From: Malus domestica
Lineage: Eukaryota > Streptophyta > Magnoliopsida > Rosales > Rosaceae
DNA length: 64,000 nucleotides
Assembly: GCF_042453785.1 (NCBI RefSeq)
Contig: NC_091677.1
Location: 33,401,001-33,465,000, forward strand
Reading direction: 5' to 3'
The position numbers and the translations under genes were made by a program. The notes below the pieces were generated by a model. It did not search any database and had not been told where the DNA came from. It saw only the letters and a program-made list of their open reading frames with translations. Position 1 is the stretch's first letter; every line of letters begins with the position of its first letter. Of this stretch, positions 22,726 through 33,984 are shown piece by piece.

Positions 22726-25700
22726 TCATAAAGTTTCGTTGCTTAGGTTAACATGCCTTAATGTGGTCTGTGGTTTGGAAGTTGCCTTTGGCGCAGCTGG
22801 TTGCTCAGGTTCATCACTTGAGACAGGTACATTCTTCACCTGCAACAATGCCGATTAAAGTTAGGGTCGAAATCTCGAGCTTAATAGAATGAGAAATAGA
22901 TACGGGGTGCATCCTATGTATAAGCATAATCTGTAACATACCAAGTTCTTATATTGGAGATTAAAGAACATCTGGATGTATCTTTGCTTTGCCTGTTTCT
23001 GCTCTTTGTTCAACTGCCTCCAGAAAGTATAAGTGCTCCCCATGTTCAACACCTTGTTTGCATATATCTTCCAAGTGTAGCTACAAAGTTTTGATAACTT
23101 GTTTTAAGTTCCATGGGAAAAGATGTTGGTTTTTAAGCAAACAAGTATGGATGCAGAGGTTGTGTGTTTACCATTCGTATATGCGCTGCAAGCCTGCTTT
23201 GGAAAATCTGTCCCAGTATGCTGCATCAGTCTTAGAGTTCTCGAAGAAATCAGCGATTTTGTTGCTTGCTTCATCACCGTTGTTAGGATCAATATGGAAA
23301 CCAGAGACCCCATCAATGATGATTTCAGCCGGGCCTCCTTGGTTGGTTGCAAAGGTGGGCAATCCACAGTTCATTGCCTCAATGACAGTCAGACCGAAAG
23401 CTTCATACAGGGCAGGTTGCACAAAAGCTCCCCTTGTGTCAGCAATGCAACGGTAGAGCTCTCCATTTCGGTTCCTATCAGTCTGTGCTGCTATCCATCT
23501 GATCTGACCCCTGAGTTGGTACTTCTCTATCAGTGTATGCATCTTTTTTATTTCAGCGATTTCTTCTCTATCTTTTGACTTTGAAGGGTCAAAGAATCCA
23601 CCAACTACCACAAGATTAACCAAATTTCTCAGCCTCTTGTTCTTCCCGTACCACTCAACCAACCCGGTAATGTTTTTAACAATATCCAGCCTTGCCATTG
23701 AGAAGATGATAGGTTTCTTCCGGTCTACTAGAAATCCACTGTTCAAGAAAATGGTTCAGGTTGACGTTAGATTACTTTTGATCAGCATTTGAATTCTAAA
23801 AGAATGATTTGCTAGTCCAGGACTTACAGATGTTCACTGTTATCCTCTTTACTAAACAGTAGTTCTTCAATGGCAGGATAGAATGAAGTGAGCCGTTTCT
23901 GCTTGTCTGAGTAGGGGAAATATACAGACTGATCTGCCCCAGGAGCGGCAATGTTGAATTTGGGGTCAAATACATTGATGCCAGAAACAACTCTACAGAG
24001 CCCCGGGAGTGTAAATGCAGTATGACTTTCGTATTGTCCTGGTCTGTCTTTGCTGCAAAACAACATCCAAGTACATTATGGTGTAAACTGTAATGTAATC
24101 ATTTGGTAAGGGTGTCGAATATATGAATGCTGGTTAATTTTGCTAACCTTCCTGCAATTTCCTGGTATGTGCTTGCAATGACAAAATCTGTAGCATTCAT
24201 TGAGATTGTGTCAGCAAGAAATTGGCATGAGAAGTGATACTTGGGATCTAACTCCTTCCAGTTGATGTCTGAATTTTCGTACTTGGTCTTCTCCAAAGCA
24301 TGAGCAATAGTTGCCTGGTTTTAACGCGCTACGGGTTAGTAAATACAAAGTGGGAGAAAAATGTGTTACGGTTGTATCTATAAGATAAATTAACAGTGAC
24401 CTGAGTTATCCCAAGTTTATTAGCCATGAGAGACGCCACCAAATTGCCATCTGTGTAGTTTCCAATAATAAGATCCGGCTTTCCTTCCATCAGGTCGAGG
24501 ATTTTGGCAGTAGCATCCTAGTAGTTTGAAACAAATGGAACAATTATTTTAGAACAGAAAGTACGTAAGGAACAAATAAATAATTGAGCACTCTAAAAGT
24601 ATGAAAATAAATATCGACGGAAAACATGCCTGTGTAAACAACTCAAGATAGGGATAGATGTCAAAACGAGAAACCCAACGGCGCAGGATACCCTTTTCTG
24701 TCCTAAATGGCACCCTAAGGATGTTAGAGTACTTGGTGCCATAGATTGGTTCCAACTCCTGGTTGCACTTAGTTCCCCTTGCTTCGGGTATGAGTCTTGT
24801 CACCTATTGTAGCCAGTGGTTAGATAATGCTAAATAAACCGAACTACCTTCCAACTTCCTAGTAAATCGTCCATAGTTGTATATGAAACATACCACAAGA
24901 ATTTGAGGCTTCACAGTAAGTCCTTGTTGCTTAATTCTCAGAGTCAATTCTTCCTCCATAGCTTTCACTTGATCCAGAATGTAAACTACCTGTTTTCGAT
25001 AGCAGATTCAAAAAATTTCGTCTCAGTAACGAATTCCATTTGCAAAGAGACTTAGCATATCGGATGTAGTATTCAAATTAATACCTGCCCGCCTGTGTCT
25101 GGTAAGCCAAGAACATCTGCTTGGCCAAAGTAGCCATGGGGAGAGAATATTACAACATTGAATATTATGGGAAGCCTACTGAAAAACCTATCCATGTTCA
25201 ACGGGTCTGGAGCTTGAAGTACTTCTGAAAGTATTTTCATTGTCTCCTTTGTTCTTTCTGCAGTGTCTCCCCACCCCTTCTCAAAGCCCCACTCCTTAAA
25301 CCTGTAAATGACGCTCGGTTTTAGATTGCAAGTTACATTACATGACAGCGGCAGATAGAACATGAGAGGAAGAGTCACCTTAGCTCAAAATTTTGGAATG
25401 GTGTGTCCTTAGGAAGTGTTGAGAGGTACACTTCTGTTACAATCAGAGCCGCCTGAAGCTTCGAAGCTGTGTTGAGGGTCTCATTTAGAATAAGTTGCTG
25501 TAAATTCAAAATCACATAAACTATGTTTCAGACCTTATCATTAGAATGAAATTTGAATTCTCCTCATCAAATTTTATTTTTTGTAGAATTAAATTGCTGT
25601 GATTCCCATACTTCTCCTTGATGGTTTAGTGAAAGTAAATAATCCACAAGGGGTTGTGCATTCTCCAGTTTTCCAGCTAGCTTTGAAGTGGTGAACTTGG

Positions 25701-26597
25701 TAACATATTCGATTCCATTTCCGATCGAGGAAGATAGAGTCAAGTGAGGAGTAGAGAAATCAATTGCTCTAAAATCCACCTCCAATACATGTTCGTCATT
25801 TGACCTGCAATGAAAAGCATACGGGGGGTTAGGCCGGTTGGTAGTTAGCAAAGGTAGTGTGTTCATCGTCATCCCTTGCACCCAAAATCAAATCTCGCTC
25901 CTCGTAGATTTGAGTAGTTTAGAATATCGTGTTGTGAAAAAGAAAAAAACTTTAAGAAGGGAAAAAACATGTACCATTTCTCATCATATAAGGCTTCTTT
26001 GTATTTCAAGAAGTCTCGGACAGTGATAGCCTCAACTGAGAGATCCTCAGAGCTGACCTTAACGAATTCCCAATATCCTGGATTTAGTCTTATTGAAAAG
26101 ACAACATGTGGAGGAACAACAACAGCTTCCTGTGGATTATATTAAGTAAACATCTCATCAAGTCAAAAGTAAAACCAATAATTATTTGTTTAACGAAAAT
26201 TCTATGATGCTCTGGAGTATCCTATACCCTAGAGTTTTTAACCATTAAATTTTAGTCATTGTATTTTTAATTAACTAATGGTCTAACAGTTAAAAATTCT
26301 AGTTAGTCCCCCAAAATGAAAGAACATATATATATATATATAAAGAAGTGTTTAATTAGAAACCTGAGTTGAACACAATATATAGCCAAGAACACCCCCC
26401 AAAACTTGGGTTCTTTCAGCCTTGTCATCGATGACTGTCTCCATTTCACTCATCAAATGGTGAAGCTTCATGATCCTTCTTCCTTGCTCGATGTACTTTG
26501 CAAAGCACCGCTTCATGTGGTATCGGCTCTGCCTCAGGGCGTCCGGCATGGTATCAGCTATGGAATCGGAGCGTTTGATGGCCGCTGCAGAAGCCAT
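22726..26597 (-). CDS. SUS: Sucrose synthase copy C, intact, original promoter
   Basis: Thirteen exons (minus): 26597-26364, 26129-25975, 25804-25612, 25497-25379, 25301-25085, 24989-24894, 24803-24630, 24517-24401, 24314-24148, 24052-23828, 23738-23172, 23080-22942, 22839-22726. They total 2517 nt, 838 aa. Same GT4 layout as copy B: DTGGQ, the Arg/Lys pair and E-x7-E are all present. The last exon is 114 nt and keeps a nine-residue segment (PAAPKATSK region) missing from A and B. The exon 4/5 junction codes Arg here but Ser in A and B. The sequence beyond 26847 is unique, so this copy probably retains the ancestral regulatory region. The intron after exon 7 starts with GC. Likely cytosolic; the SUS III-type clade assignment is tentative. 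Confidence 0.93.
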
Positions 26598-26690
26598 TTT
26601 TGTGTAAAATATATTTGTTTTTAAAGAGGCAAAGGTTTCAAATGCTTAAAAGATGAAGCAGTTTGAGGGTTGCTCAGCTCATTTTTCTGC

Positions 26691-26697
26691 ATTTATA
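26691..26697 (-). promoter_or_regulatory. TATA box of SUS-C
   Basis: Minus-strand CCTATAAATGC about 95 bp upstream of the ATG at 26597. It is the same motif as in copies A and B, but followed upstream by unique sequence past 26847. Confidence 0.55.
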
Positions 26698-26847
26698 GGC
26701 GGCTTTCGGAATTCATTACGTACGATGTATGCGATGCATCTGGCTTGTTCATTGTTGCAGATTGCTTTTGGTTTCGTCAAGCGCTTTAGAAATCTGAACA
26801 TTTTTTGCAAAAGGAAAGAATGTGATTTCTGTAAGTGAAGATATTCT

Positions 26848-27494
26848 GGTTTTGAAAAGTAGGTGTTTCTCTCTCACGTAATTTACTGGTATCATTCTTT
26901 CCTTCTTTGTTTCTTCTTGCATTGGTTGGCACAAGAAAGAATCTCGAACGATGGTCTCTCCACGATACATAACTAATAAAATTCGTTCGTTTCTGTGTAA
27001 TATTTGTAAAAGGGCAATACTTTTGGTATTGCGGGCGAGTGCATTTTTGCTCACTATCCTTAAGTGGTGGTAATGTTTATCGTCCTATTTATCACGGTTA
27101 AATGAGTTTGAATTTTGAGATTCGTGCCTATCCACTACACGAATCTCGAAATTCAAACTCATCTAACGATCATAAATATGATGGAAAGCATATACCATAG
27201 TTTATGTTGGTGAGCAAAAATACTCTCATTACGATAAAACGTCATTTATCCTATTGCGTTTCGCCGCTGCAGTAAAACGTCATTTGCAATGAAAATACTT
27301 GGGTATTACAAACGAGCCCATATGCGCAAAACTTGAAACTAAATTTATTGTTTGGGCTTTTCTTTTCAAAGCCACAGCCCGATGAAATGGAGGAGAAAAA
27401 AGGGACACAAAATCCAATAGGCCGACACCGACCGCTGATGGAAAGACACAAAAGATCAGCCGTACACCTGGCATTCCCCGCTACAAGCTAAAGG
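26848..27494. other. Unique upstream region of SUS-C
   Basis: Single-copy sequence that lies upstream only of SUS-C, so it probably holds the ancestral distal promoter. It contains a MITE at about 27037-27226. No coding gene was seen. Confidence 0.45.
27037..27226. mobile_element. Palindromic MITE (~190 bp)
   Basis: Two arms are inverted copies of each other: a left end with GAGTGCATTTTTGCTCAC and a right end with GTGAGCAAAAATACTC. A near-perfect inner palindrome centres near 27131 (GAGATTCGTG / CACGAATCTC). Termini are approximate and no clear target-site duplication was found. Confidence 0.6.
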
Positions 27495-27564
27495 AAATTA
27501 GGGTTTCGAAGCAGTTCGCGAGGGCCTATAAATTCCAGTCCTTCCAACAACTTACTCATCTCGT

Positions 27565-27618
27565 TCCGCCTTCCGCCTTCCGCCATCCGCCTTCCGCCAT
27601 CCGCCATCCGCCTTCCGC
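27565..27618 (+). repeat. 7-bp tandem repeat CCGCCWT
   Basis: About eight units of CCGCCTT or CCGCCAT in tandem, directly downstream of the TATA-like motif. Confidence 0.85.
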
Positions 27619-27657
27619 CTGCGTCGTTATATTGTTAGGATGTAGGATTACTTCTAC

Positions 27658-27680
27658 ATTAGGGTTAGGGTTAGGGTTTG
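27658..27680 (+). repeat. Short telomere-type repeat
   Basis: Three consecutive TTAGGG-type units ending in AGGGTTTG. This is the Arabidopsis-type telomere motif (TTTAGGG) in short interstitial form, here probably acting as a telo-box cluster. Confidence 0.7.
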
Positions 27681-27914
27681 TGAAAGGGCGTCGAATAAAC
27701 TGATTACCATCGCCGTCATAACATTGGGCGCTGAGTATGAGCCGACGCCATAGTCATACGGGTTCTGTGAATAGTTGAGGGCCTTCTTGTTGTTTGTTCT
27801 CTCGCAGATTCGGACAAAGTTTTCGTCTTTTTATTTATTCTTTGTTTATTTGGGGTGTTTTTCCTAATTTTGTGTTGAAATTAGGGTTTTTGATATGGGG
27901 GTGGATTTGGGATT

Positions 27915-27950
27915 GAAGTGATGCTACTTTCCCCATATGATCGAAGCTGA
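27915..27950 (+). ncRNA. C/D snoRNA-like motif, copy 1
   Basis: A 36-nt block with a C-box-like GTGATGC at its start and CTGA at its end. It matches the block at 28114-28149 at 32 of 36 positions. A further CTGA lies at about 27996-27999, giving an ~85-nt span that a box C/D RNA could occupy. Terminal stems and guide targets were not verified, so the class is tentative. Confidence 0.3.
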
Positions 27951-28113
27951 TTCAAACTTGCGCTATTTTTAATTTCCAAGCCAGAACTCTGATCTTTCCC
28001 AAATCCCCAAAATCCACTATCTTTTTTATTTTTTCCTTCTAAATTTCTTGTTTGTTTTAGAATTTAGTGTTTGTTTTATGATATTGTTGTTGAAAAAAGA
28101 AAAAGAAAAGATG

Positions 28114-28149
28114 GAAGTGATGATTATTTCCCCAAATGATCGAAGCTGA
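28114..28149 (+). ncRNA. C/D snoRNA-like motif, copy 2
   Basis: Second copy of the 36-nt block, here with a perfect C box (GTGATGA) and CTGA at the end; a second CTGA follows at about 28155. It lies about 199 bp from copy 1, in the same orientation, downstream of the promoter-like segment. The duplication is directly visible; the snoRNA interpretation is inference. Confidence 0.3.
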
Positions 28150-28903
28150 AATAACTGAGCGAATTACATCTCTGTATTGCACAGAGACCACCAAGCCAGG
28201 TGTATCTGATCCATCTTCTTTAATTTTTCTTAAGATTTTGTCCAGTTTTTGTCCAAAACTCGACTAATATCAATCTTGTTTTTGGAGTTTGGGTTGTAAC
28301 GTTTGACATTGTATTTTGGTTTAGTTATGTTTTCTTAATCTTCCTATGGACCTTTTGATGGGTTTGATTTGGTTGCAATCATGAAGACTGCAATGTGGAT
28401 GTCAATCATATCGGAAACAATATGTAAAATTTTAGTCTTTCAAAATAAATGGTAGCATTGTAATCACATATTTTTCTAATTTTTAATCGTCGGATGAAAT
28501 AAATTAAAAAAAATTAATAGGAAAAGAATTAACAAGAGTGAGAATTAAAATGGATTAACAAGCCCATTTTTCCATCCCCATCTTCGCCTTCAACTTTTCG
28601 GTCCTCAATAAGATGAGAAACCGAACTCTAGAGCCTTCCCATATCACAGTACTTATTTGACACTGCATCAATAACAGCAAACCTTAAAACAGCGAACCTT
28701 TCCTACCTCAGCTTAAATATTTTTATTTAAAATTAAATATGAATAGCACTTGGACGAAAATTGGCCGCACGAGTACGATAAACAGACATTACATTACTTG
28801 AGAATCGTTAGGAGTGGATCGGAAAACTGGCTGCATGATGTAGATGAACGGATACTATTTGAGAATCCTCAGGAGAGGATCCCCATTCATAAGGACTAGT
28901 TTT
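28150..28903. other. Region between the putative ncRNA locus and SDG40
   Basis: AT-rich sequence presumed to contain the end of the plus-strand transcript and the SDG40 3' UTR. No reading frame or repeat of note was seen. Confidence 0.4.
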
Positions 28904-31900
28904 CTATGTGACTAATTGTTTGAATTTGATCAACCGCTGCATAAGGTTTCGCCTCATACCCAGTATTTCACCTGAATTCCCCAATGTGGATGTATTCTCT
29001 TAACCACATCAAAACAAATAAATGAAAAAAAGAAAGGCAGAAGATTTTCATTTTTGGACCGAGTTGTTTTCATGAAATAGATAACTTACAGTTTCATCAC
29101 AATAAGAAATGCAATCAACCAGGATCTTCTTATAACTGAACCTCCACTCCACAGCTAATCTCCACCTCTCCCTTGACTGCATACTGCTTCTTTCTCCCTT
29201 CTGCGCAACATTAGATTTGAAGGCACAAATCTCATCTCTACAAGTGGATGACAAATGATTGAGCTCCAAAGGGGACTCGAGATTTTGGATTTTGTCAATG
29301 GCACTTGATAACAAACGATCATCTTCAAAAGATGTCGGCAGACTCTTCAAAATAGTGTTGCACTTCTTCGATGTCCATGTCATGACATACATCTCATTTT
29401 GAATTGAGAGTTGGAGTCCTGAATAAACAAGGTGTCCAACAGACCTTCGCTGGTTCTGTGGGGTCGCCCATAATCGCAAGGCAGACAGTAGAGCAAAAGA
29501 TGGTTTCCCGCTCTGATGTATATACAATGACTCTTTAGGCCATGAACAGGACGAATATATTTCAGGTTCCAAGGGAATAAAAACTTTGTCATTTGGGTTT
29601 CCATTTAAGAGAAAGCCATAGTGCTCAAGAAGCTCCAGATTCGTGTATGTTCCGTAGCTTAAAAGGGCCTGCATACAATAAACAAGTATCGGTTTTAAAA
29701 TATCCAATTCAAGACCTAAAAATAACGTAATGAAAACAAATGGATCCCAGTAATCCTATACAAGGAAGTCATAACAAAGTTGAAGTAATATGCACTCATA
29801 AAGTTATAAAACAAACACTGGAATAATACGGCTATAAACATTTTTATCTTTTTTCACAACAGCACTACATAGAATCAGAAGGACAGCCTAGTTAACTAGC
29901 TAATGCAGAACAGCACTACTATCCCAAACCATATCCTGGATATTCCAAAGCACCTGCAGCCAGACTACTACTGCAACGTATAATTGGAAATTAAAAATTA
30001 AAAATCTCATCAAAATGAAAACCAAAGCATCCACACCAGATTCTCTATTCAACCATCACCAAAAGCACGACTTCATCTTCCAAGCTTTTCTTCTTTTTAC
30101 GATTTCCATTTTCACCTTTTCCAACCATTAAACTCTGGTTTTCCATGCCAACTCCAGACCACTAGCAAACTCCGAATTTTATTTTACTTCTTTTCTCTGT
30201 GGTTGGGTGAGGGATTTCCAAACTCCAAAGGGATTGAGGCCAAGTTAGTAAGGAATGAAACACAAAACGTGTATAGCGGAGTTTGAAATGCAGTTCATGA
30301 GCATTGCAAAGGCATGTATGAGGGATTTGTAAACAAGTCCTTCCAAGTCGTCATTTACAGATTCCTCTCATATACCTTTACTGCTCATGTGGTGCATTTC
30401 TAATGCCTCCTATTAACATTTTGTGATCCATTCCTTGCTTGGCCTCAATACCTTGGAACTTCAAAGTCCCATACACAAAACATAGCCTACAGGTTGTCTG
30501 ATTGCTCAATTTTAGGCTATCTTCTACACCATAACAAATGGCAACACCCACCTTATGGTCTACATCAAATCAATCATAAACTCTTTACCAAGGTGGTTCA
30601 CCATCTACCACAAATACTGTAAAAGTAAATATCAAGGTTTAGTGAATATCTTGAAGAAACAAAGATAGGTTAACCTAATAAATAACCTCAAATTTGCCAA
30701 TCAAAGTCAAACTATGTCACAAATGTAAAAATGTAAAGCACTTTAGGAGATTAGTTGAAACTGGAAGAGAAATGTAAATATTTCAATGTAGTAAGATATT
30801 GCCCACAAAACTGGTACCTGGAAGCTATCATGCAGCAATAAATGATATCTTTAAAAGGAGACAAAAAGAACAAATTACCTGCTCCCCTTTTTTGTAGCTT
30901 TTCTTAGCATAGAAGCAATAGGCGTCAATATCCTTCTCAAACCCTCCGTCAGTTAATCTTCGTGAATCAGAAACGTCCACGTCCAGTGTACCAGAACTAT
31001 CATCATTCACCAAGTCAAGCGTTGCATGCTCCATACTTTCACAAGCCGAAGGCTCTTCTCCAGGTGCAGAATAATTAAATAAGTCTCCAACAGGACATAA
31101 GCACCCAGCTGCATCCCATGGTATATGCAACGTCCTTGAGGATATCTTTAAATAAGATAACAATTTAACAATTTGAAACATTGGAATATTAATTAAAAAG
31201 ACCAGAAGGTCCAACCATTACAAGACAGTACAAAAAAACAATTCATTAAACCAACAAAACTGTACACTGTGAAACATGTGATTTAATAATGTGGATAACT
31301 CAGTCAGTGATATATAAGTGAAACTGATCGATCTAACAAATAAGATGTCACATTGAATATTGTAAATGACGTGAAACATACAGATTTCTTGTTGTGAACT
31401 GAGAGAGAACAGAGAAAATAAAATTAAAGAGAGGCCGAGGAAAACAAAGAAACAAAACTAGAATAGAGAAATACACAGTTTGCATTACATTATGGATACA
31501 CTAATGTCTGTGTTCTCATTTTAGAAAACTCTGAATTCCTAATACAGTTGCTCCTTTGTGCACAAATCAATTTATTTCTGATATGGACAATGTGCCAAGA
31601 ATGTTAAATGAATTCTGAAACTAGCGTTAGACAATGGAAACTCATATGTATAATGTACATATATACATATATATATATATGTGTGTACAGGCCCTTTATG
31701 CAAAGGGATCCCCATTTTTTTCAAAAAATGGGGATTAGGTGTGGGGCTCACTCCACATCGAACTTCAACAATCCGAACCGTCTATTTTGTAAGTCTCGAT
31801 ACATAGATCATCCTTGCAAAAATTCAATTCAATCCAAAACCATTTGTTTATTTAATTATCAAGATAAAATTTCATTGTTTCTTATATAACAAAGTATTTG

Positions 31901-33581
31901 TTAATTTCTTTGAACCCAATTAGATGTCTTAAACATTTACGATTTGGCTAATATTTTGCATGGATGATCTATGAGGTGCAACTTGAAAAATAGACGGTTC
32001 GTATCGTTAAAGTTCGATGTAGTGTGGACCCCATAACTAATACCCATTTTTATAAAAAAAATGGAGATCCCTTCCCTTAAAGATTTCCTGTATATATATG
32101 TAAACCCTTACATCAGCTGTGGATATTTTGAATAAGCTAGACTTCCATTTAGCAGACAGTTAGCTACATGAGTTTACTTCCAGAGTATAGAATTCACATC
32201 GAGAAACCTAAGCCGAGCATCATAAGGTATTAGATCCTTGGTCAATTACTTTGTGGTTGGATGCGAAAGAAGTAGCTGTTCAATGCTTCTTAGTTTAATG
32301 CACCACTAAATTGGGAAACATATGATTTCCTATTGTTCTTGTTTTGGGTTTTAAAAAAAAAAAGCCAAAACTCATCGGGGAATCTGTGATTTATCAATGT
32401 GAAAGGTTCCCAAATCATATACAATAATCCAAAATGTAATCTTTGACACCCTATTAACGTCTTTCATCTTTCATTAAAAGAAAAAGGTGGGGAACTTTAT
32501 GTCTGTGTACTCATTTTTAGAAAACTCTGAAACCCAAATATAGTTGCTCCTTTGTACACAGGCAATGCCGAAACTACAAGATACCTAAAACAAACTTACT
32601 GATATAACAGAATGGTTAAACGAAAAATTAATTCATTCAAACAATTATCTCAAACCCTAAGCACCATGATAGTTCTCAAACCCGGGAAAGAGTGTATACT
32701 CACAGTTGCGGAAGCCCAAAGCCATGCCTGAAATGTCCGAAGTTGAGGCTTGAGCTTAAGTTGTTCCATGAGCGCATTAGCTTCTTTCCAATCATCCTCA
32801 GCCTTCAATGTGGCCTTTTCAGCAGCCCATATAGCATCATCCACCTATAAATATTGCAAAAGAAAAATATTTTAGCTCCTAAATCCCAACAACAAAGGGA
32901 AAAACACAGAAAAGTAAGTAAGCAGAATACAACTGAACTTGCAGAGCTTGCTTCTCAAATTCACCAAAAGTTGCTAGAATGTCGTAGCTGTGCGGCAAAT
33001 TCACCAGGTAAGGGTGCCACCATGAACTCTTCCCTTTCCCCATTTCATATAGTAAACAAACAGCCAATATCTGCATAGTATGAAAACAATAAAGGAATTT
33101 AATTTGACCAAAACAAACAATTGGGTTTTTCAATTCAGCAAAAACAAACAATTGGGTTATCAAAAATTCAAAAAATCGAGTAAAAAAAAAACCTGGGTAG
33201 GGGAGAGAGAGTGATGAGCATTGAGAGCACGAGAGAGTTTGTCATCCTTCATTGCAAGACTTGTGCTTGTCATCAAAGCGGACTTTGGAACTTTGAGAAT
33301 CAACTCTCCTTCTGTAAGATCACGAGCAGCACCCAGACCTCTTCTGCAACATTTTTTCTGTGAGTTGTTGTGAGAGCAGAAAGTTGGTGAATTTACAGAG
33401 AGGAGAGGAGAGGAGAGAGTGTGGACGTTAGTGCAGAAATTGCATACCCGCCGGAATCAGGAAAGAAGGAGACGGCGAGAGAGTGGCCCAAACACGAAGC
33501 TTGGCAACTGGTTGACTCTGATATTCCAATTTCTGATGCCCATTTCAAAAGCCGTTGGAGATTTCCTTCTCCTTGCTCCAT
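28904..33581 (-). CDS. SDG40: SET-domain protein methyltransferase, SDG40-like
   Basis: Probable lysine methyltransferase of the plant LSMT-type SET family; the substrate is unknown. Exons (minus): 33581-33448, 33343-33193, 33070-32939, 32844-32704, 31145-30879, 29668-29090, 28996-28904, giving 498 aa. The SET N-flank is seen as GRGLGAARDLTEGELILKVP (about 45-64). The SET core contains RTLHIPWDAAG followed by GDLFNYSAPG, and ends with SYGTYTNLELLEHYGF, the AdoMet/Tyr-containing end of this family. A helical Rubisco-LSMT-like C-terminal domain follows. The start at 33581 opens the frame leading to the first splice site; an overlapping upstream ATG at 33654 is in another frame. For the last exon, the acceptor ending AAGAG at 28997 keeps frame, whereas the AG at 28972 would shift it. 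The 1.6-kb intron 4 holds a MITE. The SDG40 name rests on remembered family resemblance. Confidence 0.85.
31686..32092. mobile_element. MITE in SDG40 intron 4 (~407 bp)
   Basis: Long imperfect inverted repeats: the left arm has TACAGG, then AAAGGGATCCCCATTTTTTT; the right arm has the complement, ending CCTGTA. A second inverted block around GAACCGTCTATTTT / AAATAGACGGTTC lies further in. It sits in a TA-rich stretch, so the target-site duplication is ambiguous. Confidence 0.7.
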
Positions 33582-33804
33582 CTCCCACCTGCAGAGAACT
33601 TTTGGCAAACCTCAACGCTTTCGCTGCAATGGATCGGAATGCGGCTGCGAATGACATGGGCTTTTGGAAAATAAATGGAAAGAAACAATGCAACTTTAAC
33701 AAAAAAAAATTTCGGTACTGTTTATTTTAGAAAAATCATATTTTTACACTAAAAGTCAATTCTAGTTGTAAGATCTCACATCGCCCAGAGGTGAGAATCC
33801 TGTA

Positions 33805-33984
33805 TGACACGCTCCGACCCTGATATTCCCTGAATACCAGAATAGACATGTGTTGGCTGACACCCGAAGGTGACAAAAGACATTAATTGATACAAAAGCT
33901 AAGAATAAGAAGTAAATAAGGGTTATGAATTTAAAATACAATGAATTAACAATTTTTAAATACAAATGGGGTTGGGGTGTTTCA
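33805..33984 (-). repeat. 3' LTR of the LARD-like element
   Basis: 180 bp, TG...CA on the minus strand; highly similar to 36729-36907. Confidence 0.9.

Larger units (their letters stand above)
20708..26847. repeat. Tandem SUS unit C (about 6140 bp), ancestral right end
   Basis: Right-most direct repeat. At 26842-26847 the hexamer TATTCT is followed by unique sequence instead of the start of another unit, so this copy keeps the original upstream flank of the SUS gene. It also retains 27 coding bases near the 3' end that A and B lack. Confidence 0.95.
27495..27680 (+). promoter_or_regulatory. Promoter-like segment with telo boxes and TATA
   Basis: In order on the plus strand: TTAGGGTTTC (reverse telo box), a GGGCCTATAAATTCC TATA-like motif at about 27523, C-rich 7-bp repeats, and a run of TTAGGG repeats at 27658-27680. 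In plants, telo boxes plus GGGCC motifs mark promoters of ribosomal-protein, translation-factor and snoRNA genes. No protein frame follows within 1 kb, so a non-coding transcript is the likelier product. This is inferred from motifs only. Confidence 0.4.

Noticed and set aside
28971-28974. TTCAG acceptor for the last SDG40 exon
   Set aside because: Joining it to the donor at 29089 shifts the frame and stops at once; the acceptor 25 bases upstream gives a full in-frame tail.
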